NCBI GenBank assembly: GCA_021836225.1
Contig: JAKBJA010000135.1
Span: forward strand, 1 to 24,136
Source: Pseudomonadota bacterium
Lineage (GTDB): Bacteria > Pseudomonadota > Gammaproteobacteria > Burkholderiales > Thiobacillaceae
Length of the DNA: 24,136 bases
Reading direction: 5' to 3'
Both the position numbers and the translations under genes were made by a program. Each line of letters begins with the position of its first letter. The first letter of the stretch is position 1. The notes under the pieces are model-generated. The model was not told where the DNA came from. It was given only the letters and a program-made list of their open reading frames with translations, and made no database searches. Shown in pieces: positions 17,747 through 24,136 of this stretch.

Positions 17747-18801
17747 CGAATTCCCGCCAGCGCAATCGCCAGGAATATCAATAGCGGCAGGCTCGACACC
17801 ACTACCGCCGGCCAGTCGTTGAGCAGCCCCAGATGGCCAAACAAGCGGCTTAGCAGATGAAAACCGAGCCCAGCCAGAATGCCGATAAAAATCTTGCTGC
17901 TGGTGCCCCCGGTGCGGGGTCCCTGGATGGCGAACGGCATGGCGATCAGCATCATGATCGGGATGACGAAGGGGCTGATGAATTTTGACCAGAGGGCGAG
18001 TTCGTAACGCGTCGCCTTCTGGTTGTTTTCCTTCAGGTGCGCAATATAGCGCCACAGGGTGCGCGCCGACATTTTCTCCGGCGCCACCAGCAGCACGCTG
18101 AGGATGTCGGGCGTCAGCACCGTCTGCCAGGCCTGACGTGCGCTACGGGTCGCACGGATGCCCTCGCTGCTGAAGTGCGTTTCCATCACCTGCTGCAGAT
18201 CCCAGGTCTGGCCGCCACGCCAGTCGGCTTGTTCGGCGGCGCGGATCCAGCCCAGGCTGCCATCGGCATTGAAACCGTAAATCTCGATGCCGCGCAGCGT
18301 GTTATCGGGCATCACCTCGCGCACATTGATGAAAGCGCTACGATCCTTGACCCATAGGCCGGAGCGAAATTGCTGCGCCACCACCGACCGGGTGGCCAGC
18401 AGCTTGTAGCGCTGCGCAGCCTGTTCCGACCAGGGCGCCACGTATTCACCCAGCACCAGGACCAGCAGCGACAACAACGCCCCGATTACCGCGAAATATC
18501 CAGCCACACGCCAGTTGGATAGACCCGACACGCGCATCACCGCATATTCCGAATTGCCCACCAGGCGCGACAGCGCGAACAGCGTGCCGATCAGCGCCGC
18601 CACCGGCAGGATTTCATACAGATGCCCAGGGATATTGAGCAGCACCACCACGGTGGCCTGCCCCAGGCTGTAATCGTTGCGGCCCAGACTGCCGAGCTCC
18701 TGCATCACGTCAAAGAACGCGAACAGCACCAGCAGCGCCAGCAGCACGAATCCCGACGCCACCAGCACTTGTCCGGCCAGATAACGCGCGAGCAGCTTCA
18801 T
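17728..18801 (-). CDS. lptG: LPS export ABC transporter permease LptG
   Basis: Inner-membrane half of the LptB2FG ABC transporter that extracts lipopolysaccharide and hands it to LptC/LptA. The 357-aa protein starts MKLLARYLAGQVLVASGFVLLALLV and has three N-terminal spans, a periplasmic beta-jellyroll (about residues 120-250) and three C-terminal spans, including the FVIPIMMLIAMPFAIQGPRTGG segment. The ATG at 18801 overlaps the lptF stop (ATGA). The open frame extends upstream of this ATG, but the family N-terminus is clear. Confidence 0.96.
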   Translation of the reverse strand: MKLLARYLAGQVLVASGFVLLALLVLFAFFDVMQELGSLGRNDYSLGQATVVVLLNIPGHLYEILPVAALIGTLFALSRLVGNSEYAVMRVSGLSNWRVAGYFAVIGALLSLLVLVLGEYVAPWSEQAAQRYKLLATRSVVAQQFRSGLWVKDRSAFINVREVMPDNTLRGIEIYGFNADGSLGWIRAAEQADWRGGQTWDLQQVMETHFSSEGIRATRSARQAWQTVLTPDILSVLLVAPEKMSARTLWRYIAHLKENNQKATRYELALWSKFISPFVIPIMMLIAMPFAIQGPRTGGTSSKIFIGILAGLGFHLLSRLFGHLGLLNDWPAVVVSSLPLLIFLAIALAGIRWVDRR

Positions 18802-19877
18802 GAGCGCCTCCCGCGCGGGGCGTATTGCCGATTGCGCAGATAAAACAGCGCGGCAACCGCGAACAGCATCAGCAGATGCGAAGCGAACATGCCCATCCAG
18901 GGATTGAGCTTTTCCTGCGCCACCCAGGCCTGCGACAGCGATAGCAGGTTGTTGTAGACGAAATACAGCAACAGCGCGATCACCAGCCCGTAGGAGCGGC
19001 GCGCCCGCGTATTGACGTAACTCAGCGGAATCGCCATGACGGCAAGAATCACCGCGGAAACGGGAACCCCCAGGCGCCACAGCAGTTCGGCGCGCGCTGG
19101 TGGCGAAGCGTCGGCCAGCAAGTCATTCAAAGGCGCCTGGCGGGTGCCGGTCACCTTGTCACCGGCGGCGACCGGATCGAGCCGCATCCAGTAGCGCTCG
19201 AACTGCACGATGCGGTAGTCGAGCTGCCCGGGCGTCCCTTCGTAACGGCGCCCATCCTTGAACACCAGGTAACGCGAGCCGTCGGGCAGCTGAGTATGGT
19301 TGCCCTCGCGCGCCACCACCAGGCCGAGCTGGCCGTCGATGCGCGACTGCATGAACACATTGCGCACAATGCCGGTCAGCGGGTTGAGCGATTCGACATA
19401 ATAGACACGCTGACTCGATCCGGACTCGGCAAACAGTCCGGGGGCGATCAGCGTGCTTTCGCTGCGGCTTTTCAGCTCCTGGCGGTATTCGTTTTTCTTG
19501 GTCTGCATCCACGGGTTGAGCACCAGCGTCAGCAGCAGGATGACCAGCGAAAACGGCACGCCGAAGTTCAGAATCGGCCGCATCCATTGCGTGAGCGACA
19601 AGCCTGCGTTGAACCAGATGACCATTTCGCTGTCGCGCCACATGCGCGACAAGGGAAGCAATACGCCGGCAAACAGCGCAATCGTCATCAACACCGGTAA
19701 AAAATACAGCAGCGAAAAGCCGAGAAAGGCGAACACCGCCTCGTTAGCCAATTCGCCACGCGCGACATCGCCGAGCAGGCGGATGAACAGCACCACCAGC
19801 GCAATCGCGATCAGCACCGTCAGCACGGCACCGGTGGTGAGGGCCATCTCGCGGGTCAGCGCACGGCGATAGAGCAT
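18798..19877 (-). CDS. lptF: LPS export ABC transporter permease LptF
   Basis: Partner permease of LptG in the LPS extraction complex. The 359-aa product begins MLYRRALTREMALTTGAVLTVL. It has spans with LFIRLLGDVARGE and FLPVLMTIALFAGVLLPLSRMWRDSEM, a periplasmic domain (about 125-250 with GLFAESGSSQRVYYVES) and C-terminal spans ending in HLLMLFAVAALFYLRNRQ. The frame extends 15 codons upstream, but the ATG at 19877 gives the usual start; its ribosome-binding site is weak. It is divergent from pepA across about 129 bp. Confidence 0.96.
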   Translation of the reverse strand: MLYRRALTREMALTTGAVLTVLIAIALVVLFIRLLGDVARGELANEAVFAFLGFSLLYFLPVLMTIALFAGVLLPLSRMWRDSEMVIWFNAGLSLTQWMRPILNFGVPFSLVILLLTLVLNPWMQTKKNEYRQELKSRSESTLIAPGLFAESGSSQRVYYVESLNPLTGIVRNVFMQSRIDGQLGLVVAREGNHTQLPDGSRYLVFKDGRRYEGTPGQLDYRIVQFERYWMRLDPVAAGDKVTGTRQAPLNDLLADASPPARAELLWRLGVPVSAVILAVMAIPLSYVNTRARRSYGLVIALLLYFVYNNLLSLSQAWVAQEKLNPWMGMFASHLLMLFAVAALFYLRNRQYAPRGRRS

Positions 19878-20006
19878 GGGGCAATCCGTGACAGGCCCGT
19901 GATACGAACGGGCTTTTGACATTCAACCGCGCTCGCGCCAATAATCGCCGAAACGGCTATGCTGACCATCGGCGAATCGGCAAATTGTATTTTTTTGAGC
20001 ACAGAC
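19878..20006. promoter_or_regulatory. Divergent lptF-pepA intergenic region
   Basis: This region must hold the promoters of the lptFG block and the pepA-holC-valS block. A weak plus-strand candidate is CTGACC (19962-19967), 17 bp before TTGTAT (19985-19990). TCGCCGA (19945-19951) and TCGGCGA (19969-19975) form a 7-bp inverted repeat with a 17-bp gap, which could be a regulator site or chance in GC-rich DNA. Confidence 0.4.
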
Positions 20007-21521
20007 ATGGAAAACAAGGAAATCGAACTCGAATTTAGCATAAAAAGCGGCGCGCCCGAAAAGCAGCGCACCGCCTGCGTGGTCGTCGGCGTGTTCGAAA
20101 GCCGCAAGCTGTCTGGCCCTGCCATCGACATCGACCGCGCCAGCGACGGCTACCTGTCGGAGATTCTGCGCGGCGGCGACATGGACGGCAAGGCCGGCAG
20201 TACGCTGCTGCTGCACAAGGTGCCCAACATCCTGGCCGACCGCGTGCTGCTGGTCGGGCTCGGCAAGGAGCGCGATTTCCACGAAAAAGCCTACCGCGAC
20301 GCCATCGCCTGCGCAGTCAAGACCCTGCGCGACACCGGCTCGATGGAAGCCGCCATCACCCTGTCCGAGCTCCCGGTGAAAAAGCGTGACGTCACCTGGA
20401 ACATCGAGCAGGCGGTGATCAGCGCGCACGATGCGCTGTACCGCTTCGACCACATGAAGAGCAAGCCGAGCGAGGCGCGCCGCCCGCTCAAGCGCGTCAC
20501 CTTCGCAGTGTCCCGGCGCGGCGAGTTGAAGTTCGGCGAAGCCGGGCTGGCGCACGGTCTGGCCATCGCCCACGGCATCAATCTCGCCAAGGATCTGGGC
20601 AACACGCCGTCGAACATCTGCACGCCGGAATACCTGGCCGGCGAAGCGAAAAAGGTGGCGAAAGCCCATGGCTTCGGCTGCGAGGTCCTCGACTATGCCG
20701 CCTGCGAGAAACTGGGCATGGGCTCCTTCCTGTCGGTCGGCAAGGGCAGCGACAAGCCGCCGCGCTTCATCGTGCTGAAGCACGATGGCGGCAAGAAGGG
20801 CGACAAGCCGGTGGTGCTGGTCGGCAAGGCGGTCACCTTCGACGCCGGCGGCATTTCGCTGAAGCCGCCTGCCGAAATGGACGAGATGAACTACGACATG
20901 AGCGGCGGCGGCGCGGTCATCGGCGCCTTCCGCGCCATCGGCGAACTGGGGCTCTCGCTCAACGTCGTCGGTCTGATTCCCGCCTGCGAGAACATGCCCG
21001 ACGCGAATGCCAACAAGCCGGGCGACATCGTCAAATCGATGTCCGGCCAGACCATCGAAATCCTCAACACCGATGCCGAAGGCCGCCTGATCCTGTGCGA
21101 CGCGCTGACCTACGCCGAGCGCTTCGAGCCCGACGCCGTGGTCGATCTGGCGACCCTGACCGGCGCCTGCGTGATCGCGCTCGGCGCGCACCCCAGCGCG
21201 CTCTACAGCAACCACGACCCGCTGGCGCGTGAGATCGAGCACGCCGCCGACCATGCCTGGGACCGCGTCTGGCGCATGCCCTTGTGGGACGACTACCAGG
21301 ATCAGCTGAAGAGCAGTCTCGCCGACATGGCCAACATCGGCGGCCGCCCGGCCGGCTCCATCACCGCAGCCTGCTTCCTGTCGCGCTTCGCCAAGAAATA
21401 CCACTGGGCGCACCTTGATATCGCCGGCACCGCCTACCAGGGCGGCCGCGAGAAGAAAGGCTCGACCGGGCGCCCGGTGTCGCTGCTGGTGCACTTCCTG
21501 CTGAACCGCGCCCAGAAATAA
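20007..21521 (+). CDS. pepA: Leucyl aminopeptidase PepA
   Basis: Cytosolic M17 metallo-aminopeptidase; E. coli PepA also acts as a DNA-binding protein in cer/psi recombination and carAB regulation. The 504-aa protein has an N-terminal alpha/beta domain and a C-terminal catalytic domain. The two-metal site shows K274 and D279 in VGKAVTFDAGG, D297 in NYDMSGGG, and D356, E358 and R360 in the signature NTDAEGRL. The frame begins earlier, but MENKEIELEFSIKSG at 20007 is the natural start. It is the first gene of the pepA-holC-DUF2486-valS block. Confidence 0.97.
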   Translation: MENKEIELEFSIKSGAPEKQRTACVVVGVFESRKLSGPAIDIDRASDGYLSEILRGGDMDGKAGSTLLLHKVPNILADRVLLVGLGKERDFHEKAYRDAIACAVKTLRDTGSMEAAITLSELPVKKRDVTWNIEQAVISAHDALYRFDHMKSKPSEARRPLKRVTFAVSRRGELKFGEAGLAHGLAIAHGINLAKDLGNTPSNICTPEYLAGEAKKVAKAHGFGCEVLDYAACEKLGMGSFLSVGKGSDKPPRFIVLKHDGGKKGDKPVVLVGKAVTFDAGGISLKPPAEMDEMNYDMSGGGAVIGAFRAIGELGLSLNVVGLIPACENMPDANANKPGDIVKSMSGQTIEILNTDAEGRLILCDALTYAERFEPDAVVDLATLTGACVIALGAHPSALYSNHDPLAREIEHAADHAWDRVWRMPLWDDYQDQLKSSLADMANIGGRPAGSITAACFLSRFAKKYHWAHLDIAGTAYQGGREKKGSTGRPVSLLVHFLLNRAQK

Positions 21522-21531
21522 GCTAGCAGAC

Positions 21532-21960
21532 GTGACCGAAATCACCTTCTACACCTTTGCCGACAACCCGCTCGACGTCGCCCGCCGCGTCGCCGCCAAG
21601 GCGCACGGCCAAGGCAAGCAGGTGATGATTTACGCACCCGACGCGGCGATGGCCGACGCCATCGATCGCCTGCTGTGGACGACGCCTGCGCTCGGCTTCG
21701 TGCCGCATTGCCGCGACAGTGACACGCTTGCGAGCGAGACCCCGGTGCTGATCGGCACCGACCCCGACGCCCTCGGCAGCGCCGATGTCATGATCAACCT
21801 GCACGCCGAGCAGCCGCCCTCCTTTGCCCGCTTCGAACGCCTGGTCGAAATCATCGGTCTGGATGAATCCGGAGTCGAACAGGGACGCGCACGCTACCGC
21901 TTCTACAAGACGCGCGGCTATGATTTGAAAACCTTCGATCTGCGCCAGCACGCCGGATAA
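21532..21960 (+). CDS. holC: DNA polymerase III subunit chi
   Basis: Clamp-loader accessory subunit chi, which with psi links the DNA polymerase III holoenzyme to SSB. The 142-aa protein begins with GTG and reads MTEITFYTFADNPLDVARRVAAKAHGQG; other family features are LLWTTPALGFVPH, PVLIGTDPD and RFYKTRGYDLKTFDL. It starts ten bases after the pepA stop, the common pepA-holC-valS order. No strong Shine-Dalgarno sequence is visible, so coupling with pepA is likely. Confidence 0.92.
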   Translation: MTEITFYTFADNPLDVARRVAAKAHGQGKQVMIYAPDAAMADAIDRLLWTTPALGFVPHCRDSDTLASETPVLIGTDPDALGSADVMINLHAEQPPSFARFERLVEIIGLDESGVEQGRARYRFYKTRGYDLKTFDLRQHAG

Positions 21961-21967
21961 GACTTCG

Positions 21968-22432
21968 ATGAGCGACACGCCGCTTCTCAACAAAATGGAC
22001 GCGCTGCTGAAAAAGCATCGTGGCGAGGGAGACAGCGGGAAGCCGCCCACACCTGCGTCGCCAGCCGAGCAGTCTGCGCCACCCGGCGCCTGGCTCCCGG
22101 TGCTGACCCAGGTCATCGAGCGCGGCACCCCGCCCGTTGCGGCTTCGCCTGAAGCCGCAACGCTGCCAGCTGCGGCAGCACCTGTCGAGCCCGAACCTCC
22201 TTCGATCGATGCGTCGTCCTCCATCGTCAGCGACACCCTGGCCGAGCAGCTGATGAGCGAACTGGCGCCGCGCTTGTCCGAAGTGATGGAAAAACAGGTC
22301 GCCGCCGAATTGCGCAAGAACCTCGACCAGACCGTGGCCACCCTGCTTTCCCAGCTCGACGTCAACGTGCGTGAAATCGTGCGCGACGCCGTCGCAGAGA
22401 AGCTCAAGCACCCCCGCGACCCGTCTAACTGA
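21968..22432 (+). CDS. DUF2486-like small protein of unknown function
   Basis: A 154-residue protein between holC and valS with a variable Pro/Ala-rich N-terminal half containing WLPVLTQVIERG. Its C-terminal half is helical and charged, from SDTLAEQLMSELAPRLSEVMEKQ to VNVREIVRDAVAEKL. The PVLT-x-V element plus a C-terminal amphipathic helix region and the location recall the DUF2486 family of Burkholderia-type bacteria; this is from memory and unverified. No signal or membrane segment is present. It follows holC by seven bases and is followed by the tandem repeat array upstream of valS. Confidence 0.72.
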   Translation: MSDTPLLNKMDALLKKHRGEGDSGKPPTPASPAEQSAPPGAWLPVLTQVIERGTPPVAASPEAATLPAAAAPVEPEPPSIDASSSIVSDTLAEQLMSELAPRLSEVMEKQVAAELRKNLDQTVATLLSQLDVNVREIVRDAVAEKLKHPRDPSN

Positions 22433-22449
22433 CATCGCATCCGGCCGCG

Positions 22450-22533
22450 TTTTTGGCCCGTCCCGATGATTTTTTGGGACGTGTCCCGGGCTTTTTGGGA
22501 CGTGTCCCAGTCTTTTTGGGATAATCGCGCTTT
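22450..22533. repeat. Four tandem 21-bp repeats with internal palindromes upstream of valS
   Basis: Units begin at 22450, 22471, 22492 and 22513, each opening with TTTTTGG. The two central units share TTTTTGGGACGTGTCCC exactly, carrying the palindrome GGGAC-GT-GTCCC. The first unit is degenerate (GGCCCGTCCC) and the last changes after GGGA into TAAT. The period is exactly 21 bp, two helical turns, so proteins bound to successive units would lie on the same face. In RNA, GTCCC of one unit can also pair with GGGAC of the next, giving alternative hairpins. The array fills most of the 113-bp gap between the DUF2486-like gene and valS. Confidence 0.85.
22495..22525 (+). promoter_or_regulatory. Candidate valS promoter embedded in the repeat array
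   Basis: GATAAT at 22520-22525 is a good -10 candidate formed by the divergent end of the last repeat unit. TTGGGA at 22495-22500 is a partial -35 match with a long 19-bp spacer, overlapping the second palindrome. The implied start near 22532 leaves a leader of about 14 nt with no Shine-Dalgarno sequence. Confidence 0.4.
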
Positions 22534-22545
22534 TGCCCGCACGCC

Positions 22546-24136
22546 ATGGAACTCGCCAAATCCTTCGAACCGGCTGACATCGAAAAACGCTGGTACGCCC
22601 AGTGGGAAAGTGCCGGCTACTTCAAGGCCGGCGATGCGCCCAACGCCCCCGCCTACTGCATCATGCTGCCGCCGCCCAACGTTACCGGCACGCTGCACAT
22701 GGGGCACGCCTTCCAGCACACCCTGATGGACGCGCTCACCCGCTACCACCGCATGGCCGGCGACAACACCCTGTGGCAGCCCGGCACCGACCATGCCGGC
22801 ATCGCCACGCAAATCGTGGTGGAACGCCAGCTCGACGCACAGGGCGTCTCGCGCCATGACCTCGGCCGCGAAAAGTTTCTGGAAAAGGTGTGGGACTGGA
22901 AGGAACACTCCGGCTCCACCATCACCCGCCAGATGCGCCGGCTCGGCACCAGCCCCGACTGGAGCCGCGAGCGATTCACCATGGACGAGGGCCTGTCGAA
23001 GGCCGTCACTGAAGTCTTCGTGCGACTGTACCGCGAGGGGCTCATCTACCGCGGCAAGCGGCTGGTCAACTGGGACCCGGTGCTGCAGACCGCGGTATCG
23101 GACCTCGAAGTCGTGAGCCAGGAGGAAGACGGCTTCATCTGGGAGATCAACTACCCGCTGGAGGACGGTTCGGGTCACTTGACCGTCGCCACCACCCGCC
23201 CGGAAACCCTGCTCGGCGATACCGCTGTCGCAGTGAATCCGAGCGACGAGCGCTATGCGCATCTGATCGGGAAGCACGTGCGCCTGCCGGTCGCCGAGCG
23301 CAGCATCCCCGTCATCGCCGACGACTACGTCGACCGCGAGTTCGGCACCGGCGTCGTCAAGATCACCCCGGCGCACGACTTCAACGACTGGCAGGTGGGC
23401 CAGCGCCACCAACTGGTGGCGATCAGCGTGCTGACGCTCGACGCCAGGATGAGCGACCTCTGCCCCACCGAATACCAGGGGCTGGACCGCTACGACGCAC
23501 GCCAGAAGCTGCTCGACGAGCTGCAGGCCAAGGGCCTGCTGGTTTCGGCCAAGCCGCACAAGCTGATGATCCCGCGCGGCGACCGCACCCACGCGGTGAT
23601 CGAGCCGATGCTCACCGACCAGTGGTTCATGAGCATGGAAGGTCTGGCCAAGCAGGGCCTCGCCGCAGTCGATTCGGGCGACCTCAAATTCGTGCCGGAG
23701 AACTGGACCACCACCTATCGCCAGTGGCTGGAGAACATCCAGGACTGGTGCGTGTCGCGCCAGCTGTGGTGGGGCCATCGCATTCCCGCGTGGTATGACG
23801 CCGACGGCAATTTCTACGTCGCGCACACCGAAGAAGAAGCGAAGAAGCAGGCCGGGGGCCGCGAACTGACGCAGGACAACGACGTCCTCGACACCTGGTT
23901 CTCAAGCGCACTGTGGCCCTTCTCGACTTTGGGCTGGCCGGAGCAAACGCCCGAGCTCGAACGGTTTCTTCCAACATCGGTGCTGGTCACCGGTTTCGAC
24001 ATCATCTTTTTCTGGGTCGCCCGCATGGTGATGATGTCGCTGCACTTCACCGGCAAGGTGCCGTTCCGCGAGGTGTACGTCACGGGTCTGGTGCGCGATT
24101 CCGAAGGCCAGAAGATGAGCAAGTCGAAGGGCAACG
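22546..24136 (+). CDS. valS: Valine-tRNA ligase (N-terminal part, cut by window edge)
   Basis: Class I aminoacyl-tRNA synthetase charging tRNA-Val, with hydrolytic editing of threonine. About 530 codons are present. The N-terminus [21 protein letters not shown] leads to [14 protein letters not shown] (HIGH-type motif at residues 51-54) and [10 protein letters not shown]. The CP1 editing domain is visible with [17 protein letters not shown] and [52 protein letters not shown] and KMSKSKGN follow, the KMSKS lysine being near residue 523 at the very right edge. The C-terminal anticodon-binding and coiled-coil regions lie beyond the window. No ribosome-binding site is visible before the ATG. Confidence 0.97.
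   Translation, partial: MELAKSFEPADIEKRWYAQWESAGYFKAGDAPNAPAYCIMLPPPNVTGTLHMGHAFQHTLMDALTRYHRMAGDNTLWQPGTDHAGIATQIVVERQLDAQGVSRHDLGREKFLEKVWDWKEHSGSTITRQMRRLGTSPDWSRERFTMDEGLSKAVTEVFVRLYREGLIYRGKRLVNWDPVLQTAVSDLEVVSQEEDGFIWEINYPLEDGSGHLTVATTRPETLLGDTAVAVNPSDERYAHLIGKHVRLPVAERSIPVIADDYVDREFGTGVVKITPAHDFNDWQVGQRHQLVAISVLTLDARMSDLCPTEYQGLDRYDARQKLLDELQAKGLLVSAKPHKLMIPRGDRTHAVIEPMLTDQWFMSMEGLAKQGLAAVDSGDLKFVPENWTTTYRQWLENIQDWCVSRQLWWGHRIPAWYDADGNFYVAHTEEEAKKQAGGRELTQDNDVLDTWFSSALWPFSTLGWPEQTPELERFLPTSVLVTGFDIIFFWVARMVMMSLHFTGKVPFREVYVTGLVRDSEGQKMSKSKGN

Noticed and set aside
16937..18055. Longer DUF455 product starting inside lptG
   Set aside because: The extension overlaps the lptG coding sequence by more than 300 bp and does not resemble the family N-terminus.
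22471..22512. Intrinsic terminator after the DUF2486-like gene
   Set aside because: The T-runs precede each palindrome and the dyad loop would be only two bases. An alternative hairpin between units lacks a following U-tract.
22450..22533. CRISPR-like array
   Set aside because: The units are contiguous 21-bp tandem copies without unique spacers, so this is not a CRISPR.
22433..22545. T-box-type leader for valS
   Set aside because: The space is too short and no T-box consensus or specifier-loop arrangement is visible. T-boxes are also not typical of betaproteobacteria.
19923..23826. 540- and 767-codon minus-strand open frames opposite pepA, holC and valS
   Set aside because: Both lie opposite genes with intact catalytic motifs. 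The second runs through the 21-bp array only because 21 is a multiple of three.

Overview
The window is a dense, GC-rich stretch of bacterial chromosome carrying almost only conserved housekeeping genes. The order ndk-rlmN-pilF-rodZ-ispG-hisS-yfgM-bamB-der followed by hflX, the lptG-lptF block divergent from pepA-holC-valS, and a DUF455 ferritin-like protein beside lptG all point to a betaproteobacterium. My best guess is a Thiobacillus-like or other Nitrosomonadales/Hydrogenophilales lineage. That assignment rests on gene order and protein character, not on a search. No rRNA, tRNA, insertion sequence, prophage or CRISPR array was seen.

Left end (1-2921): a partial hflX runs off the left edge. 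It is followed by a GalT/HIT-family nucleotidyltransferase gene, both on the minus strand, and by two small plus-strand genes of unknown function with a good sigma70-type promoter. The hfq gene normally found between der and hflX in betaproteobacteria is not here; galT and the two small genes sit in its place. A perfect 9-bp inverted repeat lies between galT and the small genes.

Minus-strand operon (11818 down to 2922): ndk, rlmN, pilF, rodZ, ispG, hisS, yfgM, bamB and der are packed with 1-4 bp overlaps or very short gaps. Together they cover nucleotide balance, rRNA/tRNA methylation, type IV pilus assembly, cell shape, isoprenoid synthesis, tRNA charging, outer-membrane protein assembly and ribosome biogenesis.

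Middle (11917-16934): bcp, a SlyD-like FKBP gene, accA and tilS lie on the minus strand. Divergent to them are roxA (ribosomal protein oxygenase) and a DUF7931-type gene on the plus strand. roxA appears to have a TATAAT box so close to its ATG that its mRNA may be leaderless.

Right end (16937-24136): a DUF455 gene, lptG and lptF form a minus-strand block. pepA, holC, a small DUF2486-like gene and valS (cut by the right edge at its KMSKS motif) form the plus-strand block. The most unusual sequence is directly upstream of valS: four tandem 21-bp units, two carrying the palindrome GGGAC-GT-GTCCC, with the last unit merging into the likely valS -10 box. It looks like an operator array or RNA-structure array controlling valS and does not match a regulatory system I recognise.
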